A DNA stretch of 11,254 nt from an uncultured Actinomycetes bacterium. GTDB taxonomy: Bacteria; Actinomycetota; Actinomycetes; S36-B12. Position 1 is the stretch's first letter. The number at the start of each line of letters is the position of its first letter. The notes under the pieces are model-generated. The model saw only the letters and a list, made by a program, of their open reading frames with translations, was not told the DNA's origin and did no database searches. The stretch covers positions 1-11,254 of the forward strand of contig CAJXUJ010000027.1 in the NCBI GenBank assembly GCA_913061025.1. The letters run 5' to 3'. A program made the position numbers and the translations under genes. Below are positions 1 to 7,750 of this stretch, piece by piece.

Positions 1-4
1 ACGA

Positions 5-22
5 GTCGGTCGAATGACCGAC
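5..22. terminator. Hairpin downstream of the dodecin gene, possible terminator
   Basis: A perfect 7-bp inverted repeat (GTCGGTC, loop GAAT, GACCGAC) lies 26 bases past the dodecin stop codon. A further GGTC at 23-26 could pair with the middle arm instead. On the minus strand, the bases after the stem run off the window edge, so a T-tract cannot be seen. A terminator for dodecin is the simplest reading; a protein-binding palindrome is the alternative. Confidence 0.35.
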
Positions 23-48
23 GGTCCGCGGAAGTGACCCCCGAATCG

Positions 49-261
49 TCAGGCATCTTCTAACCGATAGCCGACCTTCACCGTGACCTGGAAATGATCG
101 ACGTCGTTGTTGCGAACGTATCCGCGAACCTGCTGGACTTCGAACCAGTCCACGTGCTGGTGGTTAGCGCCGGCTCGCTTGACGGCATTGCGGACGGCGG
201 CCTCGATCGACTCGGGTGAGGTTCCCACCACTTCACTAATTCCGTACACGCGGTCCGACAT
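49..261 (-). CDS. Dodecin family flavin-binding protein
   Basis: This 70-residue protein has the size and layout of dodecins, small proteins that form hollow dodecamers and bind flavins in pairs to store or sequester them in the cytoplasm. The N-terminal beta strand (VYGISEVVGTSPESIEAAV) leads into a single helix (about residues 16-30), followed by the hallmark DWFEV strand with Trp39, the expected flavin-stacking aromatic. A last strand pair contains Gln58 in HFQVTVKVGYRLE, the position that contacts the isoalloxazine ring in known dodecins. The start ATG at 261 has a GGAG motif about 8 bases upstream. The gene is monocistronic, points away from the DUF3099 gene, and shares a 71-base intergenic region with it. 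Length is normal for the family. Family assignment is firm; the bound flavin (FMN, FAD or riboflavin) cannot be told. Confidence 0.93.
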   Translation of the reverse strand: MSDRVYGISEVVGTSPESIEAAVRNAVKRAGANHQHVDWFEVQQVRGYVRNNDVDHFQVTVKVGYRLEDA

Positions 262-332
262 CGACTACTCCAGCTCTATGACGTGGCTCACCTCGGCGGG
301 CGGCCCGGACGATTGGGGTTTACCTTATTGGA
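262..332. promoter_or_regulatory. Divergent intergenic region between dodecin and DUF3099 genes
   Basis: This 71-base gap holds the start signals of both genes. On the plus strand TACCTT at 321-326 fits an actinobacterial -10 (TAnnnT) with six bases to the GTG at 333. On the minus strand TAAGGT (complement of 322-327) overlaps it and could serve dodecin with a leader of about 55 bases, although no good -35 is seen for either. The overlap would make the two promoters compete. No operator palindrome is evident. Confidence 0.4.
321..326 (+). promoter_or_regulatory. Putative -10 box for a leaderless DUF3099 transcript
   Basis: TACCTT matches TAnnnT. Six bases separate it from the GTG start at 333, the distance at which RNA polymerase normally initiates, so the transcript would begin at the start codon. 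The only purine-rich motif nearby (GGAG at 330-333) overlaps the start codon and cannot act as a ribosome binding site, which supports leaderless initiation. No clear -35 is seen. Confidence 0.45.
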
Positions 333-665
333 GTGTCTGAGCCGACCCACAGCATTACGAGTGCGCAGCACTCCCTCAGCAGTGAGCAGTCGGGCCGTAC
401 CCGCAAGTACCTCATATCTATGGGCATTCGCACCGCCTGCGTGATTGGCGCCATCTTCATCCCAGGCTGGCCCCGCTGGGTCCTCATCGCTGGAGCGGTC
501 GTGCTGCCGTACTTGGCCGTCGTCATCGCCAATAGCGGAGGGTCCCGCAAGGGAACCACCCTGACCGAGGTGCAGCCGCAGCCCCACCTCGCACTGCCGG
601 CATCGGGGAAAGCGATCGAGGGCGTCGTCATTGTGGACGACGATGCGCGCTCGACGCAGCCCTAG
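333..665 (+). CDS. DUF3099 family small membrane protein
   Basis: This 110-residue protein carries the DUF3099 signature known from actinobacteria: an Ile-Thr-Ser/Ser-Leu stretch near the N-terminus (ITSAQHSLSSEQ), then RTRKYLISMGIRTAC and PGWPRWVLIAGAVVLPYLAVV. Two closely spaced hydrophobic segments (about residues 30-44 and 47-66) are joined by a tight PGW turn, predicting a membrane hairpin. The C-terminal 40 residues are polar, end in an acidic VDDDARS stretch and are probably soluble. The start is GTG at 333: an in-frame TGA lies at 279-281, no ATG or GTG occurs in between, and the next ATG (420) would remove conserved residues. The function of DUF3099 proteins is unknown. The gene precedes a SURF1 gene by 42 bases, but that gene appears to have its own promoter, so co-function with oxidase assembly is only a possibility. 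Confidence 0.88.
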   Translation: MSEPTHSITSAQHSLSSEQSGRTRKYLISMGIRTACVIGAIFIPGWPRWVLIAGAVVLPYLAVVIANSGGSRKGTTLTEVQPQPHLALPASGKAIEGVVIVDDDARSTQP

Positions 666-707
666 TTAGACAAACGACCCACCCCAGCCCGGTTCTAGAG
701 TGGACCC
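666..707 (+). promoter_or_regulatory. Intergenic gap with putative -10 box (696-701) for leaderless SURF1 transcript
   Basis: TAGAGT at 696-701 is a strong match to the actinobacterial -10 consensus. The six bases GGACCC separate it from the GTG start at 708, placing the expected first transcribed base at the start codon. No Shine-Dalgarno sequence precedes the GTG with workable spacing. A TTGACA-like TAGACA at 667-672 is 23 bases away, too far for an ideal -35. No terminator hairpin for the upstream DUF3099 gene is seen in this gap. Confidence 0.5.
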
Positions 708-1397
708 GTGCTTGTCGCGCTTCGCACCCGTCGGTGGCAGGGATTCACCGCCCTGGTTCTGGTGGCGATCATTGCCTTCGGACTGCTGAGCCGCTGGCAG
801 TGGTCTCGGGCGGAAGAGAAGCGAATCGCGCAGCAGGAACAGGAACTTGCCGATCAGCAGGCCATCGTCCCCGCGGCCGGCGAGGCACTACCGGAGTACA
901 CGGCGGTGGAGCTCTCGGGTACCTACGATCCGGAGAGCACCCGCCTGGTTCGACAGAGGCCCCTCGAGGGGCGTAACGGCTATTGGGTTCTAGAGCTTCT
1001 GAAGTCCACCTCCGGTGACGTCTGGGTGATGCGTGGCTGGCTGCCCGCAGGTACTCGAACAGACGAATCCCCCGATGTTCCCGCCGTGGACGGTCCAGTC
1101 ACCGTCGAGGGCGTGGTCAGGCCACTCGTTGAAGGCGCTGCCTTGACCGACCGCGGTGGCTTACCGGCCGACCAGGTAACGGACATCGAGCGGGCCCAAC
1201 TTCCCATCGCTGGCTCCGCAACCTGGTACGTCCAGGCTCGAACGTCGAGCCCAGCCGATCCCCTGACAATCGTCCCGGTCACCCGCCCCGACGAACTGCA
1301 AAACGTGTCCTATGCGGTGCAGTGGCTACTGTTCGCCGCCGTTGCCATCGGCGGATGGTTTTACTTCCTGCGCCGTGAGTCCAAGGAGATGGGCTAA
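708..1397 (+). CDS. SURF1 family cytochrome c oxidase assembly protein
   Basis: This 229-residue protein has the SURF1 architecture: a basic N-terminus, a first membrane helix (about residues 13-28), a large domain outside the membrane, and a second helix near the C-terminus (about 203-221). SURF1 proteins help insert heme a into the aa3-type terminal oxidase. Family motifs seen are SRWQWSRAEEKR after helix 1, GTY (71-73), MRGWLPAG (around 109-111), WYVQAR (173-178) and YAVQW (202-206) entering helix 2. The His that usually lies three residues before the YA of the last motif (NHLxYA) is Asn199 here, which is unusual because this His has been tied to heme binding in Paracoccus Surf1. The length is typical. 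GTG at 708 is chosen because a -10 box sits exactly upstream and the next residues lead directly into helix 1. The 3' end overlaps the convergent exporter gene. Confidence 0.9.
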   Translation: MLVALRTRRWQGFTALVLVAIIAFGLLSRWQWSRAEEKRIAQQEQELADQQAIVPAAGEALPEYTAVELSGTYDPESTRLVRQRPLEGRNGYWVLELLKSTSGDVWVMRGWLPAGTRTDESPDVPAVDGPVTVEGVVRPLVEGAALTDRGGLPADQVTDIERAQLPIAGSATWYVQARTSSPADPLTIVPVTRPDELQNVSYAVQWLLFAAVAIGGWFYFLRRESKEMG

Positions 1398-3259
1398 CCC
1401 TCGCTGAATTGCGTGCGGTACAGGGTCTCGTAGGTACCGCCGGCTGCTAACAGTTCCTCGTGGGTACCGCGCTGCACGATTCGACCGTCCACCACAACCA
1501 GGATCTGGTCGGCGCGACGAATCGTCGACAGCCGGTGCGCGATCACCAGGCTGGTGCGACCCTCGAGCGCAGTGTCCAAGGCTCGCTGAACGAGCCGCTC
1601 ACTCTCGCTGTCGAGGTGGGCGGTTGCCTCATCCAAAACCACGACGCGCGGAGCCTTCAGGAATAGCCGGGCGAGCGCGAGACGCTGTTTCTCCCCACCG
1701 GAGAGCCGGTGGCCACGGTCTCCTACCACCGTTTCGAATCCGTCGGGCAATTGCTCGATGAGGGTGAGTATCTGTGCCGCGGCGCAGGCCTCGCGCAGTT
1801 GCTCGTCAGTCGCGTCAGGTCGGGCGTATCGAAGATTCTCTCCGATGGTTTCGTGGAATAGATGTGCCTCCTGCGTCACCACACCTACCGCAGCCCGCAG
1901 GTCTGCGCCCGTCACATCTCGGACGTCCACACCGCCAATCTGGACTTTCCCCGAGCTTGCGTCGTACAAACGCGTCACCAGAGCCGTGATCGTGCTCTTG
2001 CCCGCCCCCGATGGACCTACCAGTGCCGTCAGAGTGCCGGCCGGTGCATCGAAGGAAACATCGTGGAGTACTTCCTCACCAGCTCCGGCCGACTCCTCGC
2101 GCGCGACGGACTCCAGGGACGCAAGCGAGACCTCGGCAGCCGTCGGATACGTGAAATCGACGTGAGAGAACGCGACCGAGAGTCCTCCGGCTGGCAGCTG
2201 TTTGGGATCTTTCGGATCCTGCACCAAGGGCGCAAGGTCCAGCACTTCGAAGACCCTTTCGAAGGAGACAAGAGCCGTCATGACATCGACTCGAACGTTG
2301 CTCAGAGCGGTGAGCGGCCCGTACAGCTGGGCGAGCAAGGCGACCAGTGCCAAGAGAGTGCCAAGGGTGATGGCGCCTTGGATCACCAGATTGCCACCGA
2401 GACCGTAGGTGACCGCAGTAGCCAAGGCAGCGACAAGAGTTAACGCGGTGAAGAACCAACGATTGGCCATGGCGATTCGAACACCGATGTCACGCACCCG
2501 AAGCGCGCGACCCGAGAACGACGACGCTTCCTCGTCGGGACGACCGAAGAGCTTCACCAGAAGCGCACCCGAAACGTTGAAGCGTTCGGTCATTTGAGAG
2601 CTCATCTGCGCGTTGAGCCCCATCTGTTCGCGCGTCATCGACTGCAGCCGTCGACCCATGTAGCGGGCCGGAAGAAGAAACAGCGGCACGAGGATCAAGG
2701 AGGCAAGGGTGATTTGCCACGACAGGGCGAACATGGCCACCAGGACGACGGATACCGAGATGACGTTGCCCAGGACACCGCCGAGGGTCGACGTGAACGC
2801 CTGCTGAGCCCCGATGACGTCACTGTTCAGACGCGAGATCAAGGCACCCGTCTGCGCGCGCGTGAAGAACGCCACCGACTGACGTTGGACGTGGTCGTAG
2901 ACCTGGGTGCGGAGGTCGTAGATCAAACCCTCACCGATTCGAGCCGAGTACCACCGACTCACAAGACCGAAGCCGGCATCCAAGATCGCTAGACCGGCGA
3001 TGGCCAGGGCCGTCCACGTCACCAATGACGCATCTCCGACACTGATGCCGTCGTCGACGATTCGTTTGAACAACAGCGGCTGCGCAACACTCAGCAGCGA
3101 GGTGACAACCAGCGTTCCGAGGAAGATGACGATGATCGATCGGTATGGACGCGCGTAACCGAGGATTCGGCGCACGGTTCCCCGTGCGATCTTCTGCTCG
3201 GCAACCGATCGGTCGCGGGTCATGGACTGGTAGGTCTGCCAGACCGTGTTCATGCTCAT
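1394..3259 (-). CDS. ABC exporter half-transporter (fused membrane and ATPase domains)
   Basis: This 621-residue protein is a type IV (MsbA/BmrA-like) ABC exporter half that should work as a homodimer or heterodimer in the cytoplasmic membrane. Six membrane helices are visible (about residues 41-63, 80-100, 158-179, 182-199, 268-291, 295-314). The ATPase domain has A-loop Tyr371, Walker A GPSGAGKST (415-423), Q-loop Gln463, signature LSGGEKQR (519-526), Walker B VVVLDEA with catalytic Glu544, D-loop ATAHLD and H-loop His575, so it should hydrolyse ATP. About 24 extra residues (373-396, ending in an acidic AREESAGAGEE stretch) lie between A-loop and the next strand. The start ATG at 3259 forms ATGA with the stop of the upstream hydratase-like gene, suggesting translational coupling; a longer reading from 3460 would overlap that gene by 205 bases and adds Arg-rich non-family sequence. 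The substrate (lipid, drug or peptide) cannot be inferred. Confidence 0.92.
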   Translation of the reverse strand: MSMNTVWQTYQSMTRDRSVAEQKIARGTVRRILGYARPYRSIIVIFLGTLVVTSLLSVAQPLLFKRIVDDGISVGDASLVTWTALAIAGLAILDAGFGLVSRWYSARIGEGLIYDLRTQVYDHVQRQSVAFFTRAQTGALISRLNSDVIGAQQAFTSTLGGVLGNVISVSVVLVAMFALSWQITLASLILVPLFLLPARYMGRRLQSMTREQMGLNAQMSSQMTERFNVSGALLVKLFGRPDEEASSFSGRALRVRDIGVRIAMANRWFFTALTLVAALATAVTYGLGGNLVIQGAITLGTLLALVALLAQLYGPLTALSNVRVDVMTALVSFERVFEVLDLAPLVQDPKDPKQLPAGGLSVAFSHVDFTYPTAAEVSLASLESVAREESAGAGEEVLHDVSFDAPAGTLTALVGPSGAGKSTITALVTRLYDASSGKVQIGGVDVRDVTGADLRAAVGVVTQEAHLFHETIGENLRYARPDATDEQLREACAAAQILTLIEQLPDGFETVVGDRGHRLSGGEKQRLALARLFLKAPRVVVLDEATAHLDSESERLVQRALDTALEGRTSLVIAHRLSTIRRADQILVVVDGRIVQRGTHEELLAAGGTYETLYRTQFSEG

Positions 3260-4002
3260 GCGGGTGATGATCCGAAGAGCGTGCCAAGCCGGTGCACCTG
3301 AACTTCGCGTTCGGTGTCCCAGGAATCGAGATCTCGGGCTACTTGACGCAACAAAGTCTTGAGATCGCCGACCGATCCTGCATCGACTCCCCGCAAGCGA
3401 TCGACCACCTCGGTGACACCGCCGTCGAGTTCCTCGGCGAGGGCGAAGACGAGGCCCCAATCGTGCGCCTTCTGGGCTGAGAGGAACTCACCGGTCGCGC
3501 AGAGTGCAAACGTGCGCCGATATCCGAGCGCATCGATCAACGCGCCGGTTCCGCCAAGATCCGGCACTAGACCAATGGAGGTCTCGCGCATCGCAAACCG
3601 AGCGTCGGGCGCAGCGATGATCAGGTCACTCGCCAGTGCGAGTTGGAAGCCGGCACCAATCGCATTGCCTTGAACGACGGCAATCACCACCTGTGGCAAT
3701 CGAGTCCAGGCAGCAAAACCCTGCTGCGCCGTCGAAATGAATCCGTGCGGATCTGCTTGCAGATCGGTGACCATGGAGCCACCGAGGACGGTGCGATCCA
3801 GTCCAGCAGAGAAGTCCTGCCCCTCACCCGCGAGAACAACGAATCGAACGGTGTCGGGCATACCGGATGCGATCGCACCTAGATCACGCCACATCTCGGG
3901 GGTCTGGGCATTGCGAACCTCGGGGCGCGACAACGTGACGCGAGCGATGTCGTTGTCGATTGTCACCTGAATATGCCCGGACTCACTCACGGACGTCGTC
4001 AT
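3256..4002 (-). CDS. Enoyl-CoA hydratase/isomerase (crotonase) family protein
   Basis: This 248-residue protein has the crotonase fold, acting on acyl-CoA thioesters in the cytoplasm. The oxyanion-hole segments are FSAGLD (64-69) and GNAIGAGFQLALASD (112-126). Of the two catalytic glutamates of classical hydratase (rat Glu144 and Glu164), the first is replaced by Gln120 and the second is kept as Glu140 in RETSIGLVPD. Asp148 falls at the position of the acid in dienoyl-CoA isomerase. Hydration activity is therefore doubtful and an isomerase-like or other crotonase reaction is possible. The length is typical, with a slightly short C-terminus. The ATG start has a strong GGGAGG six bases upstream, placed 12 bases after the ABC-F stop codon, and the 3' end shares ATGA with the exporter gene. 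The gene pair ABC-F/crotonase recalls M. tuberculosis Rv1473/echA12, by memory only. Confidence 0.9.
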   Translation of the reverse strand: MTTSVSESGHIQVTIDNDIARVTLSRPEVRNAQTPEMWRDLGAIASGMPDTVRFVVLAGEGQDFSAGLDRTVLGGSMVTDLQADPHGFISTAQQGFAAWTRLPQVVIAVVQGNAIGAGFQLALASDLIIAAPDARFAMRETSIGLVPDLGGTGALIDALGYRRTFALCATGEFLSAQKAHDWGLVFALAEELDGGVTEVVDRLRGVDAGSVGDLKTLLRQVARDLDSWDTEREVQVHRLGTLFGSSPA

Positions 4003-4008
4003 TGTGCG

Positions 4009-4014
4009 CCTCCC
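4009..4014 (-). promoter_or_regulatory. Ribosome binding site GGGAGG of the crotonase gene
   Basis: GGGAGG sits six bases before the ATG at 4002 and directly after the TAA of the ABC-F gene. This spacing fixes the start codon and shows that the two genes are translated from one message. Confidence 0.8.
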
Positions 4015-5619
<1,605 letters not shown>

Positions 5620-5667
5620 GGCCCGGGAATACTACGCACCGGCACACCCAGGGCCCTCGCCTCGCTG
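5620..5667 (-). promoter_or_regulatory. Gap with putative promoter -10 TAGTAT (5629-5634) for ABC-F gene
   Basis: The 48-base gap between sufT and the ABC-F gene is the widest in the minus-strand block. TAGTAT fits TAnnnT and would start transcription about three bases before the ATG at 5619, giving a near-leaderless message, consistent with the absence of a ribosome binding site (TCCCGGGCC precedes the ATG). No -35 consensus and no terminator with a T-tract are seen, so read-through from the suf genes is likely too. Confidence 0.45.
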
Positions 5668-5988
5668 TCAGACGTTGAAACCGAGGCTCCGCAGCATCTC
5701 TCGGCCATCGTCGGTGATCTTGTCCGGACCCCACGGCGGCATCCACACCCAGTTGATCCGGAAATCGTCAACCACCTCGAGCAACGCCGCCCGGGTTTGG
5801 TCTTCGATGACGTCGGTGAGTGGGCAAGCGGCGGACGTGAGGGTCATGTCGATCGTCGCGATATTGCCCTCGTCCACGCTGACGCCGTAGACCAGGCCGA
5901 GGTCAACAACGTTGATCCCGAGTTCGGGGTCCACGACATCCTTCATCGCTTCGAAGACGTCGTCTTCTTGCGCAACCGTCGATTCCAT
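5668..5988 (-). CDS. sufT: DUF59/MIP18-family iron-sulfur assembly protein SufT
   Basis: This 106-residue protein belongs to the DUF59 (MIP18) family, which in SUF operons is named SufT and assists iron-sulfur cluster maturation or transfer. It has the conserved DPELGINVVDLGLVYGV (20-36) and MTLTSAACPLTDVIEDQ (48-64) with the reactive Cys55 of the family, followed by VDDF and the VWMPPWGPDKITDDGREML segment typical of operon-encoded members. ATG 5988 is chosen because GGGAGG lies six bases before it and the protein begins just ahead of the family's first helix. A longer reading from 6090 would run back through the end of sufU and adds basic, unrelated residues. The gene follows sufU by 14 bases and is the last member of the suf set. 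The order sufS-sufU-sufT is the usual actinobacterial one. Confidence 0.92.
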   Translation of the reverse strand: MESTVAQEDDVFEAMKDVVDPELGINVVDLGLVYGVSVDEGNIATIDMTLTSAACPLTDVIEDQTRAALLEVVDDFRINWVWMPPWGPDKITDDGREMLRSLGFNV

Positions 5989-5994
5989 CGTGAT

Positions 5995-6000
5995 CCTCCC
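5995..6000 (-). promoter_or_regulatory. Ribosome binding site GGGAGG deciding the sufT start
   Basis: GGGAGG is placed two bases after the sufU stop codon and six bases before ATG 5988. It rules in this start over the upstream ATG at 6090, which lies inside sufU. Confidence 0.8.
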
Positions 6001-6002
6001 TG

Positions 6003-6473
6003 TCAGATTTCGCTCGTTGCTGCTTTGTCGACGTCGATGCCCGCCTTGAGGCGCGCATCCTGCAGTGCCATCCACGGCAGTAACGCGCACTTGATCCGGG
6101 CCGGATACTTCGACACTCCAGCGAAGGCGATGCCATCTCCCAGGACATCCTCGTTCGGCTCCCCTGCACCCTTGGAGTGCATCATGTCCAAGAACGCGCG
6201 CTCGGCTTCAGCCATGTGCTCGACGGACTCCCCCTCGAGCAACTCGCTCATCACGCTGGCCGACGCCTGCGAGATCGAACACCCCTGTCCCTCGTAGCCC
6301 ACGTGCACGTGACCCGCATCATCCAGACGGACGCCAACGGTGACTTCATCTCCACACGTTGGGTTCACTTGGAAACTCTCCCCCTGCGCGTCCGTCAGAG
6401 GAGTCGCACCGCGCGGGTGCTTGTAGTGATCAAGAATGATCTCTTGGTACAGGGCTTCGACGTTGTCGCTCAC
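6003..6473 (-). CDS. sufU: Iron-sulfur cluster assembly sulfurtransferase SufU
   Basis: This 156-residue protein is of the SufU type, a zinc-containing protein that accepts sulfur from the SufS persulfide and passes it to the SufBCD scaffold. The zinc/sulfur site is intact: Cys40 and Asp42 in NPTCGDE, Cys65 in EGQGCSISQAS, and Cys129 in ARIKCALLPW. The insertion between the second and third cysteines (about residues 85-115, with LDMMHSKG) separates SufU from IscU scaffolds. The start is GTG at 6473, which forms GTGA with the sufS stop codon and has GGAG four bases upstream, suggesting that translation is coupled to sufS. The C-terminus has a short polar tail after the last helix. No sufE is present, so SufU is the expected partner of SufS here. 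Confidence 0.95.
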   Translation of the reverse strand: MSDNVEALYQEIILDHYKHPRGATPLTDAQGESFQVNPTCGDEVTVGVRLDDAGHVHVGYEGQGCSISQASASVMSELLEGESVEHMAEAERAFLDMMHSKGAGEPNEDVLGDGIAFAGVSKYPARIKCALLPWMALQDARLKAGIDVDKAATSEI

Positions 6474-7747
6474 AGCACTCCAAAGAACTCTTGCGCGGCC
6501 CTAATGCCAGCCAACGCGGCGTCGATATCGGAACGATCGTTGTAGATGTACGACGAAAGACGCGTGGTCGCGGGCACGTTGTAGCGACGGCACGTGGGCC
6601 ACGCACAATGGTGTCCGACCCGAACAGCAACGCCTCGGTCGTCGAGGAGTTGACCCACATCGTGGGGATGTATTCCGTCCACCACGAAGGAGATCGCACT
6701 GCCCCTGTCCACCGCGTCGGTGGGACCGATGATGCGGACGCCGGGTAATTCCTGAAGTCCAGCGAGTGCGTATTCGGTGATGTCATGTTCGTGCTGGGCG
6801 ACGGATTCCATGCCGACGTCCTCGAGATAACGCACAGCGGCTTCGAGTCCGACCGATTGGGCGACCATAGGAACACCGGCTTCGAATCGCTGCGGCGGGG
6901 GCGCGAAGGTGCTGTGGTCCATGTGGACCGTCTCGATCATGGATCCACCGGTCAAGAACGGCGGCATGGCGTCGAGTATCTCCGCCCTCCCCCACAACAG
7001 TCCGATCCCGGTTGGCCCCAGCATCTTGTGCCCACTCCACGTCACAAGATCGGCGCCGAGGTCCTCGACGTCAACCGGCATGTGCGGAATCGACTGACAA
7101 GCGTCGACAACGCCAATCGCCCCGACTTCGTGTGCTCGATCCATCACCCGACGCACCGGATTGACCGTGCCGAGGATGTTCGATTGATGCACGACCGACA
7201 CCACCTTGGTGGTGTCGTCGATCAGCGACAGCTGATCGAGGTCCAAGCGACCGTCATCGGTCAAACCAATCCACCGAAGTTGCGCTCCTGTCTTGGCGCA
7301 CAACTCTTGCCATGGGATGAGGTTCGCGTGGTGCTCCATCTCGGTGATGACCACCGAGTCCTTCTCGGTCAGCACGAACCGAGGATCCACGGCATGCCCG
7401 TGGGACGCCTTGGCGGTCGCGTTGCTGAAGGCATAGGCGGCAAGATTGAGACCCTCGGTCGCATTCTTGGTGAACACGATGTCCTCCGGCCGCCCCCCGA
7501 CGAACCGCGCGATCGCAGCTCGGGCGCTTTCGTAAGCATCCGTTGCTTCCTCGGCCAGCTGGTGGGCGCCACGGTGTACGGCAGCGTTCGAGTTCTCGTA
7601 ATAGGCCCGTTCGGCATCGAGGACCGCGGTGGGCTTTTGACTCGTAGCGGCGCTGTCGAGGTACACCAGCGGGCGGTCACCACGCACAGTGCGACCGAGG
7701 ATCGGGAAGTCCTTGCGAATCCGCTGGACATCCAGGGGTGAGGCCAT
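6470..7747 (-). CDS. sufS: Cysteine desulfurase SufS
   Basis: This 425-residue enzyme is a group II cysteine desulfurase that uses pyridoxal phosphate to convert cysteine to alanine, leaving a persulfide on its own cysteine. The PLP lysine is Lys241 in TWSGHKMLGPTG. His139/His140 (TEMEHHANLIPW) stack on the cofactor, Asp215 and Gln218 (VVDACQS) bind it, and the active-site Cys381 lies in VRVGHHCAWPTC with the short loop typical of SufS. The conserved Arg that holds the substrate carboxylate is Arg396 (PATTR). A second cysteine, Cys386, follows five residues after the active one. The start ATG 7747 is three bases after the sufC stop, with AAGG about nine bases upstream. Length is normal (about 400-425). 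It is followed by overlapping sufU. Assignment is firm from motifs and context. Confidence 0.96.
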   Translation of the reverse strand: MASPLDVQRIRKDFPILGRTVRGDRPLVYLDSAATSQKPTAVLDAERAYYENSNAAVHRGAHQLAEEATDAYESARAAIARFVGGRPEDIVFTKNATEGLNLAAYAFSNATAKASHGHAVDPRFVLTEKDSVVITEMEHHANLIPWQELCAKTGAQLRWIGLTDDGRLDLDQLSLIDDTTKVVSVVHQSNILGTVNPVRRVMDRAHEVGAIGVVDACQSIPHMPVDVEDLGADLVTWSGHKMLGPTGIGLLWGRAEILDAMPPFLTGGSMIETVHMDHSTFAPPPQRFEAGVPMVAQSVGLEAAVRYLEDVGMESVAQHEHDITEYALAGLQELPGVRIIGPTDAVDRGSAISFVVDGIHPHDVGQLLDDRGVAVRVGHHCAWPTCRRYNVPATTRLSSYIYNDRSDIDAALAGIRAAQEFFGVL

Positions 7748-7750
7748 CGT

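Noticed and set aside
330..333. GGAG as a ribosome binding site for the DUF3099 gene
   Set aside because: Its last base is the first base of the GTG start, so it cannot pair with 16S rRNA for this start; a leaderless start fits better.
666..672. TAGACA as the -35 of the SURF1 promoter
   Set aside because: The spacer to TAGAGT is 23 bases, well outside the usual 16-19.
3260..3460. Longer N-terminus of the ABC exporter starting at 3460
   Set aside because: It would overlap the crotonase gene by 205 bases and adds 67 Arg-rich residues unlike any exporter, whereas ATG 3259 gives a normal start coupled by ATGA.
5989..6090. Longer N-terminus of sufT starting at 6090
   Set aside because: The extension lies inside sufU, and ATG 5988 has an ideal GGGAGG six bases upstream.
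6785..7741. Plus-strand open frame of 318 codons opposite sufS
   Set aside because: Fully antisense to a gene with all SufS catalytic residues, with no family motif of its own.
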